Source: Actinomadura xylanilytica
GTDB lineage: Bacteria; Actinomycetota; Actinomycetes; Streptosporangiales; Streptosporangiaceae
Assembly (NCBI RefSeq): GCF_030283145.1
Contig: NZ_JASNWE010000001.1
Span: 1,611,751 to 1,675,750, forward strand
Direction: 5' to 3'
Length of the DNA: 64,000 nucleotides
Part shown: positions 40,522 through 48,707 of the stretch, one piece after another
How the letters are laid out: each line of letters opens with the position of its first letter
Numbering within the stretch: the stretch's first letter is position 1
Program-made: the position numbers and the translations under genes
The notes under the pieces: model-generated
Databases searched by the model: none
What the model was told of the DNA's origin: nothing
The model's input: only the letters and a program-made list of their open reading frames with translations

Positions 40522-42155
40522 CCGCGGAGGGCGGCGAAGGGGTGTCGGGGGGCGAGGGCGTGCTGGCCGCGCGGGTTCTGGACGCGCTCGTGCGCGAGGA
40601 CTACGCGGGGTTGCGGGGCTTCGTCGACCGCGACCGGCGGCTGCTCCGGTTGGCGGGGCTGCCCGTACGGCTGCTGGACGCGCGCCCCGGGTTCCTCGCG
40701 GATCTGATCGTGGACCCAGGCCAAGGGCTGCGGTTGGACGAGGTGTTCGCTGCCGTGCGGGCGCTGGCCGATCCGCGTGACGACGTGGCGGCGTTCGAGC
40801 GGGAGTGCGAGTCCGCGCTGGCGACGCTGCGGTTGCATGAGCAGGAGCGTCCGGCGGTGCTGCGGCGGCTGGGACGGGTCCCCGAGGAGCTGCGGCGCGG
40901 GCCGGGCCCCTTCTACGAGACGCTCGCCGCGTTCACCGACCATCCCGTCCACCCGACGGGACGCTCCCGGGCCGGACTGAGCAGGGCCGACCTGAACCGG
41001 CACGCGCCGGAGTTCGGGCCGGTGTTCCCGCTGCGGTGGGCGACGGTCCCGCGTTGTGAGGCGACGCTGGCGGGCGTGCGTCCGGACTGGTGGCCGGACG
41101 GGCCGGACGGTCGGACGATGTTCCCCGTGCATCCGCTGACCGCGCCCTTCCTCAAGGAGCTGCCGGGCGTGACGGTCGACGCGGAACCGTTCCTCCAGGT
41201 CGTCCCCACGCTGTCGATGCGAACCGTGGTGGCGGGGCCGTTCACGCACCTGAAGATGCCGCTGCCGACGAGCACGCTCGGCCTGCGCAACCGTCGGACG
41301 ATCGTGCCGGGCACGCTGCCGGACGGTGCTCTCACGGAACGGATCCTGCGCCGCGTGGTCGCACACGAACCGGACCTTCCACTGCTGCTCGCTGACGAAC
41401 AGACCTATGGCCACGCCGGATCTCCCCTCCTGGGCTACCTGGTCCGGCGCTTCCCCGAGCAGACCGCGCGGGCGCACGTGGTGCCGGTCGCAGCCCTGCT
41501 GGCGGAGGCTCCGGAGGGCGGGTGCGTGATCGAACGCTGGGATGTGCCGTCCCTCTTCGGCGCCTACCTGGACGCGTTGCTGACCCTGAACGTCGCGCTC
41601 TTCCGCTATGGAATCGCGCTGGAGGCGCATCAGCAGAACGTGTCACTGGTCCTGTCCGGTGGCACCGACGGCGACGGTGCGGGTGGTCTGCTTCGCCTGC
41701 TGGTCAAGGACTATGACGGGACGCTGATCGATCCCGTCCGGCTGCGGGAGCGGCTCGGGCCCGGGGACGGTGACAGGGACGGGGACAGGGACGGCGCCGA
41801 CCCGGGTGGCCTCATCGACCGGCGGATGACGACGCGCGACCCGGAGGCCCTCGCGCGCGTCTTCGTCACCATCACCCTGCACCTGTGCGCCGCCGCGCCC
41901 GCGTTCGGGCTGGCGGAACGGGGCCTGCTGCCGTTGCGGACCGGTCTGGCGATGGTCCGCGACCGGCTCGACGCGGCGCTCGGCCCACAGGACGCGTTCC
42001 TGCGCGCCCGCACCCTGGACGCGGCGCGCCTGCCGGGAAAGGCCATGGTCACCGCCGGGACCCTCGTCGACAAGGCCAGGACGGGCGCGGCCGACATCAA
42101 CAAGCACTACGGCCCGCTCGGGCCCAACTACCTTCGGGACGGAACGTGCTGCTGA
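40518..42155 (+). CDS. IucA/IucC-family NIS synthetase (PvsB-position)
   Basis: A 545-aa NRPS-independent siderophore synthetase that adenylates a citrate-type carboxylate and condenses it with an amine or alcohol. Family motifs are MFPVHPLTAPFLK (about 208), LSMRTVV, THLKMPLPTSTLGLRNRR (about 245, ATP/citrate binding), EAHQQNVSLVL (about 375) and KDYDGTLI in place of the usual RDxEG. The FhuF-like C-terminus ends in GPNYLRDGTCC. GTG 40518 overlaps the upstream TGA as GTGA; GTG 40542 with GGAGG upstream is an alternative. It overlaps the next gene by 10 nt. Confidence 0.92.
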   Translation: MTAEGGEGVSGGEGVLAARVLDALVREDYAGLRGFVDRDRRLLRLAGLPVRLLDARPGFLADLIVDPGQGLRLDEVFAAVRALADPRDDVAAFERECESALATLRLHEQERPAVLRRLGRVPEELRRGPGPFYETLAAFTDHPVHPTGRSRAGLSRADLNRHAPEFGPVFPLRWATVPRCEATLAGVRPDWWPDGPDGRTMFPVHPLTAPFLKELPGVTVDAEPFLQVVPTLSMRTVVAGPFTHLKMPLPTSTLGLRNRRTIVPGTLPDGALTERILRRVVAHEPDLPLLLADEQTYGHAGSPLLGYLVRRFPEQTARAHVVPVAALLAEAPEGGCVIERWDVPSLFGAYLDALLTLNVALFRYGIALEAHQQNVSLVLSGGTDGDGAGGLLRLLVKDYDGTLIDPVRLRERLGPGDGDRDGDRDGADPGGLIDRRMTTRDPEALARVFVTITLHLCAAAPAFGLAERGLLPLRTGLAMVRDRLDAALGPQDAFLRARTLDAARLPGKAMVTAGTLVDKARTGAADINKHYGPLGPNYLRDGTCC

Positions 42156-43900
42156 CGAAACGGGCGCTGTGCGCCGCCGACGCCACCGCCACCGCGCTGC
42201 TCAACTGCCTGGTCAGAGAGGTCTGCGCGCCCGATCGACAGGTGTGGCCGGACGGGGGGCGCCTCGTGGTCCGGCTCCCCCGCGCGGGGGTGCTGCTGCG
42301 CGCCGGCCTCGCCCGTCCCCCGGCCGGCCCGACCTGGCGCCTGACGCCGCCCTACGAGGAGCGGCGCGGGGACGGCGGATGGATCGCCGCCGGATGGGAC
42401 CGGCTGGCGGACCTGGTCGCCGGAGAGCTGGAACTGGCGACCGGCCGAGCCAACCCCGAGTTCCTGGCGCAGGTCGGCGACAGCCACGCCGCGCTCGTCG
42501 CCATCCTGCGCGCACGCGACGCACACGACGCGGACGACGCGGACGACGCGGACGACGCGGACGGCCCAGATGGCGGGGACGGCTCGCCCAGTACGCCCGG
42601 TGCACGCGCAGGGCAGCGCGCGCGTGAGCCGGAGGCCGGTCTGCCGGAGCGGATCGGACGCTATGTCGAGTCGGAGCAGGCCATGGTGGCGGGGCATCGG
42701 TTCCATCCGTCGCCTAAGGCCCGGCAGGGGGACGTCGCGCGATGGCTTCCCTATGCGCCGGAAGCGCGGGCCCGGTTCAGGCCGCACTGGCTCGCCGTGC
42801 GGGAGGAGCTGCTCGCCGAGGAGGGCGACGCGGAGGCGTTCGCGTCGCTGGAGCGTCTCGGGCCGCGTGTCCCTGCGGGGCATCGGCTACTGCCCGCGCA
42901 TCCGTGGCAGCTCTCTCTACTGGACGACCGTCCGGTGCTGCGTCGCGCACTCGGCGAGGGGCTCGTCCAGGACCTCGGGCCGTCCGGGCCAGAGGTGGTC
43001 GCCACGTCTTCGGTCCGAACGGTCTACGTCCCAGCGGCGGACGTGTTCTGCAAGTTCAGCCTGGACGTGCGCATCACCAACTGCGTGCGCAAGAACGCGT
43101 GGTACGAGCTGTCCGGCGCGGTGGTCCTAAACCGGCTGCTCGGTCCCGTCTTCGCGGCGCTGGGGAAGCGCTTCGATGGTTGCGTCCTTCTAGGCGAGCC
43201 CGCGTACCGCAGTGTGGCACTGGCCGATCCGCGCCTGTTCGAGGGGCTCGGCGTGATCCTCCGCCAGGGCGTCGGCGGCCTGTCCGGCACTCCCCTACTG
43301 GCGGGCGCCCTGGCCGATCCGTACGGGACGGTCCTGAGCGGGCTGCCCGCTCTCGCCACCCCCGACGGGGCACTGGCCTGGTGGGACGCCTACGTGGCGC
43401 GGGTTGCGCCGCCGGTGCTGCACGCCTACCTGGACCACGGCGTGATCCTCGAACCGCATCTCCAGAACGTCCTGGTCTCCGTGGACGCCGACGGGATGCC
43501 GATCCGGGCCGTCTTCCGCGACCTGGAGGGGACCAAGCTCGCCTCCGGACGCTGGGACGAGGCGACGGCGGGCCTGCCGTCCCGGGTGCGGGAGGCGCTG
43601 ACCTACGAACCTGGGCGCGGCTGGAACCGCGTCGTCTACTGCCTGCTCGTGAACCATCTGGCCGAGATCGCCGCCGCCGTCGCCGATCTGCATCCGGAGC
43701 TGGACGGGGACCTGTGGCCGACCGCCCGCCGCCATTTCGCGTCCGCGTCGGACCGTCCGGAGATGCGCGCGCTGCTGGCCGGGGTTCCGATCCCCGCGAA
43801 GGCGAACCTGCGCGCCCGCTGGGGCCGTACCGCCGACCGGGAGGCCGTCTACGTACAGGTCGCCAACCCGCTCGCCCCGTCCACGCCGTTCCCTGGTTGA
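42146..43900 (+). CDS. IucA/IucC-family NIS synthetase (PvsD-position)
   Basis: A 584-aa second NIS synthetase with fully canonical motifs: HPSPKARQG (about 190), LLPAHPWQ (about 250), SSVRTVY, CKFSLDVRITNCVRKNAWYE (about 310), EPHLQNVLV (about 430) and FRDLEGTKL (about 450). It probably performs the first citrate condensation. A low-complexity DDA-repeat and Gly/Pro linker (about 125-165) encoded by a 9-bp tandem repeat interrupts the N-terminal region. The GTG start overlaps the previous stop by 10 nt, so the three synthetic enzymes are translationally coupled. Confidence 0.94.
   Translation: MLLTKRALCAADATATALLNCLVREVCAPDRQVWPDGGRLVVRLPRAGVLLRAGLARPPAGPTWRLTPPYEERRGDGGWIAAGWDRLADLVAGELELATGRANPEFLAQVGDSHAALVAILRARDAHDADDADDADDADGPDGGDGSPSTPGARAGQRAREPEAGLPERIGRYVESEQAMVAGHRFHPSPKARQGDVARWLPYAPEARARFRPHWLAVREELLAEEGDAEAFASLERLGPRVPAGHRLLPAHPWQLSLLDDRPVLRRALGEGLVQDLGPSGPEVVATSSVRTVYVPAADVFCKFSLDVRITNCVRKNAWYELSGAVVLNRLLGPVFAALGKRFDGCVLLGEPAYRSVALADPRLFEGLGVILRQGVGGLSGTPLLAGALADPYGTVLSGLPALATPDGALAWWDAYVARVAPPVLHAYLDHGVILEPHLQNVLVSVDADGMPIRAVFRDLEGTKLASGRWDEATAGLPSRVREALTYEPGRGWNRVVYCLLVNHLAEIAAAVADLHPELDGDLWPTARRHFASASDRPEMRALLAGVPIPAKANLRARWGRTADREAVYVQVANPLAPSTPFPG
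42527..42562. repeat. 9-bp tandem repeat in NIS synthetase linker
   Basis: GACGCGGAC occurs four times in a row and encodes Asp-Ala-Asp repeats in a linker of the second NIS synthetase. It is in frame, so unit changes would not truncate the protein. Confidence 0.85.
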
Positions 43901-43913
43901 GGCGGCGCCGTCC

Positions 43914-45029
43914 GTGCACCTGCCTGCACATGTCGCCGCCTATGTGCGGCGCCTGGATCGCTACCCCGCCTACGTGTACGACCTGCGCGGCCTGAGCGCG
44001 CACGCCGCCGCGATCCGCGCCGCGCTGGGCCCGGTGGAGCTCTTCTACGCGGCGAAGGCCAATCCGGACCCGGAGATCCTGCGGACGCTGGAACCCCATG
44101 TGGACGGCCTCGAAGTGTCGTCCGGCGGCGAACTCGCCCACGTGCGCGAGACTCTGCCGAACGTCCGCCTCGCCTACGGCGGCCCCGGAAAATCGGACGA
44201 CGAGATCGCACTCGCCATGCGGCTGGCCGTGGAGCGGATCCACGTGGAAAGCCCGAACGAACCGGCACGCCTGGCCGAACTCGCGTCCGGGCGTCCCGTG
44301 GACGTCCTGCTGCGCGCCAACCTCGCGATCGCGCTTCCCGGTGCGGCCCTGACGATGAGCGGCCCGTTCGGCATGGACGAGGACACGCTGGACGCGTGCG
44401 CGCATGAGATCGCCCGCACGCCCGGCATCCGGCTGCGCGGCGTCCACGCGCACCTGGCGTCCGGCCTGGACGCGCCCACGATGCTCGACCTCGCCGGGCA
44501 GGTCACCGACTGGGCGCTGCCCTGGCTCGCGGCGCGCGGCGTCCGCCGCCCAGAGGTGAACGTGGGCGGCGGCATGGCGGTCGACTACCGCTCCCCAGAA
44601 GCCCGCTTCGACTGGACGGCCTACGGGCGCGGCCTCCCCAGGGACGGCACCGTCCGGCTCAGGATCGAGCCTGGACGGGCCGTCACCGCCTACCACGGCT
44701 GGTACGTGACGGACGTGCTGGACGTGAAGACCACCCACGGCGAGACCTACGCGATCCTGCGCGGCGGGACGCACCATCTGCGCACGCCCGTCACCAAGGG
44801 CCACGACCAGCCGTTCGCCGTCCCCGCCTCCAGCGGCCCGCCTGCCGGGCGCGCGACGCTGGTGGGGCAACTGTGCACCCCCAAGGACGTCTTCGCCCGC
44901 CACGTCACCGTTCCGGCCCTCCGGCCCGGGGACGTGGTGGCGTTCGGCATGGCGGGCGCATACGCGTGGAACATCTCGCACCACGACTTCCTCATGCACC
45001 CGAAGCCGACCTTCCACCACCTCCGCTAG
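43914..45029 (+). CDS. PLP-dependent siderophore decarboxylase (PvsE/SbnH-like)
   Basis: A 371-aa fold-type III decarboxylase related to diaminopimelate/ornithine decarboxylases. The PLP lysine is in LFYAAKANP (about residue 48), the phosphate loop is VNVGGGMAVDY (about 225), CTPKDVFA (about 325) supplies the active-site Cys-Asp of the partner subunit, and GAYAWNISHHDFLMHPKP ends the barrel as in siderophore decarboxylases. In vibrioferrin PvsE decarboxylates citryl-serine and in staphyloferrin B SbnH acts on a citryl-Dap, so a citryl-amino-acid is the expected substrate. GTG 43914 lies 14 nt after the previous stop. Confidence 0.93.
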   Translation: MHLPAHVAAYVRRLDRYPAYVYDLRGLSAHAAAIRAALGPVELFYAAKANPDPEILRTLEPHVDGLEVSSGGELAHVRETLPNVRLAYGGPGKSDDEIALAMRLAVERIHVESPNEPARLAELASGRPVDVLLRANLAIALPGAALTMSGPFGMDEDTLDACAHEIARTPGIRLRGVHAHLASGLDAPTMLDLAGQVTDWALPWLAARGVRRPEVNVGGGMAVDYRSPEARFDWTAYGRGLPRDGTVRLRIEPGRAVTAYHGWYVTDVLDVKTTHGETYAILRGGTHHLRTPVTKGHDQPFAVPASSGPPAGRATLVGQLCTPKDVFARHVTVPALRPGDVVAFGMAGAYAWNISHHDFLMHPKPTFHHLR

Positions 45030-45215
45030 TCGCCACAGCCCGGCCGCCACACGGCCGGCACGAGCGGCTGATCGACGGGCTGCTCACCCTGGCCGGCGGC
45101 GAGAGCACCGTGATCGGGTCCGCCCCGCTCGACCTCGCCGCCGCCCAAAGCCGCCCAGGCGTGAGCCCGCTGCCGGCGCGTCCCCACCCGGCATGCGCGA
45201 CGTGCCCGCCGGGAC

Positions 45216-45401
45216 CTACCGGCCCCGGATCTCCTCGGCCAGCCGCCGGAACCCCGCACTGCTCACCAGCAACGCGGGCCCACCCGGATCCTTGCTGTCC
45301 CGAATCGCCACCACCGCCGAAACCCGAGCGACCTCCACACAGTGGCCGCCGTTGTCACCGCTGCGCGAGGACTTCCGCCACCGCGCGTTGTTCAACTCCA
45401 T
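45216..45401 (-). CDS. DUF397 small protein
   Basis: A 61-aa protein with the whole DUF397 signature: W-RKSSRSGDNGGHCVEVA, VAIRDSKDPGGPAL, and F..L. These proteins are partners of XRE-DUF5753 regulators in Streptomyces and relatives, where they modulate development or antibiotic production. Its ATG overlaps the stop of the upstream XRE gene by 10 nt, so the two are coupled and probably interact. No other function can be read. Confidence 0.93.
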   Translation of the reverse strand: MELNNARWRKSSRSGDNGGHCVEVARVSAVVAIRDSKDPGGPALLVSSAGFRRLAEEIRGR

Positions 45402-46198
45402 TTTTCCGCCGCCACCCTTTTAATGAGTTCGATCGACTGCCCGAGGGGATAGGCATGAGCCTGAATCAATGCGAAAATCTCCCCGAGACGAATGATGTCC
45501 TCACGGTCGACGGTCGTCTCACCACGCAGAACACCATCCCTGTATGCTACCTCGTTCCCACCCGCGAAGGTACCTATCACGAACGGCCCGGACAGCCCTC
45601 CATGCTGGACGCACGGGACAATCTGAATTCTCACCCGGTGTGATGACAACGCGACCAGATGTCCGAGCTGATCGCGCATGACACCCCTCCCGCCGATGTC
45701 CCGATAGAGCACCGACTCGTCGATAACGCACAGCAGATTGGGCGGCTCCGGCTCACTCCGCGTGAGAATCTTCTGCCGCACCATTCGCGTGTCGGCCGCT
45801 CCCTCATTTCCGTCCAGCAGGGCGGTCGCGTACGCGGGGGTCTGCAACACCCCGTCGACGGCGAGCGGCTGGTAGCTGCGGATGTGCATCGCGTCCGGCT
45901 CACGCTTGAACCAGTCGGTGAACCAGGTCGGAACGGCCCCCACGCCCTTGAACAGGCCGTCCCACAGGCGGGTCAGCGCGTCCCGGGCGTCCAGGGCGCG
46001 GTCCGCCTCGACGGCCATCTTCCGGTCGCAGCCCGACTCGGCCCGTTCGACCGCGCTGATGGTGCTCTTCGCGTACGGGATCTTCTGGCTGAGCTGGAGG
46101 CAGGAGAATCCGGCCACCTCCCGGTAATGCCGCAGTTCGCTCCCGAAGAGCGCTTCCCGCGATTCCCAGGGACGTAGGTCATTCGGTCGCTGCGGCAT
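45392..46198 (-). CDS. XRE-family regulator with DUF5753 domain (WhiJ-like)
   Basis: A 268-aa protein. An N-terminal helix-turn-helix of the XRE type (LRHYREVAGFSCLQLSQKIPYAKSTISAVERAE, about 20-60) precedes a DUF5753 domain (about 85-265) beginning ..YQPLAVDGVLQTPAYATALL and containing the usual VIDESVLYR block. GGGGAG lies 6 nt before ATG 46198. It is coupled to DUF397 downstream and diverges from an RsbW-like ATPase gene, the three-part WhiJ/AbaA-like regulatory set found in many copies in actinomycete genomes. Confidence 0.94.
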   Translation of the reverse strand: MPQRPNDLRPWESREALFGSELRHYREVAGFSCLQLSQKIPYAKSTISAVERAESGCDRKMAVEADRALDARDALTRLWDGLFKGVGAVPTWFTDWFKREPDAMHIRSYQPLAVDGVLQTPAYATALLDGNEGAADTRMVRQKILTRSEPEPPNLLCVIDESVLYRDIGGRGVMRDQLGHLVALSSHRVRIQIVPCVQHGGLSGPFVIGTFAGGNEVAYRDGVLRGETTVDREDIIRLGEIFALIQAHAYPLGQSIELIKRVAAEKWS

Positions 46199-46361
46199 CC
46201 GCTGCTCCCCTCGTCGGCCCGGCCGGTGATGGCCGGTGATGGCTGGTGACGCGATCCGCACGGCCGAACTTCGGCCGGTCACCGTGTTCTTCCGGTCACA
46301 CAGCGTGCCATAGGGGTGATGATTTCGACTGGCAGTCGGACAACATTCCAAAGGTCGTCCC

Positions 46362-46760
46362 ATGATCGACATAAACGCTCGCACACACGCAACGGCCGCG
46401 ACGCTCGTCCTCGCGCCGACCGACCGGGCGCCCGCCGCGGCGCGCGCATTTCTCAGCGAGGTGTTCCGACAACGGGGCCTCGGCGACGATTACGTGGCGC
46501 GGCTCGTGATCACCGAACTCGTCACCAATGCCTACCGGCACACGGGCACGAAGATGATCGTGGCGCTGGTCCGAACCGAGAACGGCCCACCCGTCATCGA
46601 GGTGTGGGACCAGTGCGACCGGCTGCCCGACGTACGGCCGGCCGATCAGACGGCGGAGTCCGGGCGCGGGCTGCCGATGCTGTCGATGCTCGTCCATGAA
46701 TGGGGCACCCGCCCGCTGGTGGAGGGCGGCAAGGCCGTATGGGCGCGCCTCATCGCCTGA
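46362..46760 (+). CDS. RsbW-like ATP-binding protein (HATPase_c)
   Basis: A 132-aa GHKL ATPase of the anti-sigma/serine kinase type. The N box is LVITELVTNAYRHTG (about residue 45-59), the G1 box VWDQCDRLPD and the G2 box ESGRGLPMLSML (about 100). Such proteins phosphorylate an anti-sigma antagonist or bind a sigma factor; no partner gene is adjacent apart from the XRE-DUF397 pair. AAAGG lies 8 nt before the ATG. Divergence from the XRE gene supports a common regulatory module. Confidence 0.93.
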   Translation: MIDINARTHATAATLVLAPTDRAPAAARAFLSEVFRQRGLGDDYVARLVITELVTNAYRHTGTKMIVALVRTENGPPVIEVWDQCDRLPDVRPADQTAESGRGLPMLSMLVHEWGTRPLVEGGKAVWARLIA

Positions 46761-46851
46761 CGCGCACCGGAAGCCGGAAGAACTTGCGGAGCAGACCGTT
46801 CAGCCACCGCACGTCCGCCCGGGGAGGTCACCTCGCCTTTGACCTCGCCAG

Positions 46852-47394
46852 GTGAACATCGCCAGTGCCACACGAGTCGTGCACGCGCTCGCGTCCAGCA
46901 CCCCACATATGGATCTGCCGTACTTGTACTCCTGGCCCCGGATCGCCGCGCGACTGCTCCAGGACGGCTGCCGGTGGCCGGCTCTGACCGAACTCGCCGC
47001 CATCGACGGCCCATCCGACCAGGATGCCGTCCTTGAGGAGAAGGTGGCCCGCCTGGCGCAGCAGACCCGAAGCGGCATCGGACCGGCATTGAACATCTGG
47101 GACATCGCTGCCGGGCTGATCGCCTGCATCTGGAAACATGGCGACTACGACGCCGGCGACGCGATCGCTCACCTCGACAGCCTGTGGAGCATCGCGCGAC
47201 ACTCGGACATGAAGCCGGGCTTGCGGCCCGAAGGCGTGAACATCATCGGTGAAGGCGTCGCGTTGTGGGCCGGCTTCGCCCACGTCGACGTCACCGCGGA
47301 AGCGGAGCAGGTACTGACCCGAGCGGTTCCGCTCATCCCTCCGGACCCGTTCAGCGCCCCGGTCTGCCACGCCGTCCTCGACGGCTTCTCCTGA
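46852..47394 (+). CDS. Hypothetical protein, unrecognised
   Basis: A 180-aa soluble, probably all-helical protein with many Trp and no known motif. It has coding-like codon use (GC-rich third positions) and lies 91 bp downstream of the RsbW-like gene on the same strand. The start is uncertain: GTG 46852 has no close ribosome site, and ATG 46912 (MDLPYLYSW...) is possible. Accessory location and orphan status suggest recent acquisition; no function is assigned. Confidence 0.6.
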   Translation: MNIASATRVVHALASSTPHMDLPYLYSWPRIAARLLQDGCRWPALTELAAIDGPSDQDAVLEEKVARLAQQTRSGIGPALNIWDIAAGLIACIWKHGDYDAGDAIAHLDSLWSIARHSDMKPGLRPEGVNIIGEGVALWAGFAHVDVTAEAEQVLTRAVPLIPPDPFSAPVCHAVLDGFS

Positions 47395-47473
47395 CAGGAC
47401 TCACCCGTGTGGGGGATCTGGTCGACTCTGTGAGGGGAGTCGGGCGACCCGCTGGACCAGCAGGATCTTGGTC

Positions 47474-47983
47474 ATGAGCCTGACTGTTTCGAACGTTCCG
47501 CGCTGGGCAGTGTGGGCCGGACACACCGCGGCACTGGTCGCCCTACCCTCAAGCCTGTGGCGGATCGGGCTCGCCCTCGGCCACCCCCTCGGATACACCC
47601 AACAAGGACTCCACGACCTCGTCGGCACCGACCAGTGGGGCCCCGTCTACCTCGTCGCCCTCAGCGTCCTCGCGGAAATCGCCGCCATCCTCACACTCGC
47701 CCTCATCCACCCCTGGGGCGAAGTCGTACCGCGATGGGTGCCACGACTGGGCGGAACGACCATCCCCACCAAAGCCGTACTGATCCCCGCCTGGACCGCC
47801 GTCGCAATCCACACACTGCTCTGGACACAACTACTCTTCTGGTGGACCATCCCCCACCCCGGCATGACCGAACAAGGCCGCCTCCTCGTCGGACTCCTCT
47901 ACATGCCACTCATCGCCTGGGCACCACTCATGGCCGCCACCACCATCGCCTACCAACGCCGCCGACGCACCCAGACAACCTGA
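47474..47983 (+). CDS. Small integral membrane protein
   Basis: A 169-aa protein with four predicted transmembrane helices (about residues 10-30, 55-78, 100-125, 135-155) and a basic C-terminus YQRRRRTQ. It resembles short multi-pass proteins often annotated DUF998/DUF3995-like in actinomycetes, but no family is certain. ATG 47474 follows AGGA at 8 nt. It is followed by a convergent MarR-type gene and a hairpin terminator. It has more ACC/CTC codons than its neighbours. Confidence 0.75.
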   Translation: MSLTVSNVPRWAVWAGHTAALVALPSSLWRIGLALGHPLGYTQQGLHDLVGTDQWGPVYLVALSVLAEIAAILTLALIHPWGEVVPRWVPRLGGTTIPTKAVLIPAWTAVAIHTLLWTQLLFWWTIPHPGMTEQGRLLVGLLYMPLIAWAPLMAATTIAYQRRRRTQTT

Positions 47984-48080
47984 CAGCCTGGCCGAGCGAA
48001 TCACGGCCCTGACGAGCCACCGCAGCAACCGCCACGCCTTGAGCTGGGCATCCGCCCGCTCACCCGGCCTCGCCCATGCG

Positions 48081-48111
48081 CCGCCAGGCCGGGACGAGCA
48101 GGGCCTGGCGG
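48081..48111. terminator. Hairpin between convergent membrane-protein and MarR genes
   Basis: CCGCCAGGCC and GGCCTGGCGG form a perfect 10-bp stem with an 11-nt loop midway between the two stops. Confidence 0.65.
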
Positions 48112-48145
48112 CGAGGCACACGCGATGTGGGCAGGGCGGGGACGG

Positions 48146-48601
48146 CTAGGCCGGGGTGCCACCGGTGTTCTGGATCAGTTGCTTGAGCACCTTCAGGGTG
48201 GTGACGTAGTCGGCGTCATCGATGTCCTTGTGGATGCGGACCCCGATCGTCGGCGCGTGCTCCTTGACTCCGGCACGGGCCTTGTCCCCCGGCTCGGTGA
48301 TCCACAGCCGTTCGTCGGCGTCGCGGGTGATCCAGCCGCGCTCCAGCAGAACCTCCGCCTCCGCCTTCAGATCGTCTTCGGCCCTGAGGTAGGAGCTCAT
48401 GGCCTGCTGGAGTTCGGGGATGGTCATGCCCTGGCCGTCGGGCGAGATGTCGTTCTTCGACAGGTTGCGCAGCAGCCAGAACTGAGGCTGGGTGAAGCCG
48501 ATTTCGGCGAGCTGGTCCCGGATGTACGAGATGACGGACTCGTAGGCCAGCCCGGTCCAGTACGCGGCCGGCTGCGTGGCGGAGATGTGCGGCGTCGTCA
48601 T
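48146..48601 (-). CDS. MarR-type winged-helix regulator
   Basis: A 151-aa protein. Helices, then QFWLLRNLSKND...GMTIPELQQAMSSYLRAEDDL as the recognition region, then the wing VLLERGWITRDADERLWITEPG, fit a MarR winged helix. The reading head differs from well-studied MarR proteins. GGGGGG is 8 nt before the ATG. A perfect TCAAG-N4-CTTGA palindrome lies 47 nt upstream in the intergenic region shared with a divergent gene, so autoregulation and control of that gene are likely. Confidence 0.85.
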   Translation of the reverse strand: MTTPHISATQPAAYWTGLAYESVISYIRDQLAEIGFTQPQFWLLRNLSKNDISPDGQGMTIPELQQAMSSYLRAEDDLKAEAEVLLERGWITRDADERLWITEPGDKARAGVKEHAPTIGVRIHKDIDDADYVTTLKVLKQLIQNTGGTPA

Positions 48602-48647
48602 TTTCGGTTCCCCCCTGGGAAGGTCGGCTGATGTGGGAACCGTAGAA

Positions 48648-48665
48648 CCTCAAGCTCACTTGAGG
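48648..48665. promoter_or_regulatory. MarR-type palindromic operator
   Basis: CCTCAAG-CTCA-CTTGAGG is a perfect 7-bp inverted repeat with 4-nt spacer between the divergent MarR-type gene and the gene at 48708. Spacing and symmetry suit a MarR dimer. Confidence 0.7.
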
Positions 48666-48693
48666 GCAAGTCCGGCATGTCGTACCCGCGGAC

Positions 48694-48699
48694 TACGAT
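48694..48699 (+). promoter_or_regulatory. -10 element, probable leaderless start
   Basis: TACGAT ends 8 nt before GTG 48708 and there is no ribosome site, so the transcript probably begins at the start codon. Confidence 0.5.
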
Positions 48700-48707
48700 C
48701 GCCGATC

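Noticed and set aside
39235..45029. MFS exporter, iron-siderophore receptor or ABC uptake genes in the siderophore operon
   Set aside because: Looked for on both strands within and beside the operon; none found. The stretch 45030-45215 has a coding-like frame (ERLIDGLLTLAGGES..) but no start and no family match.
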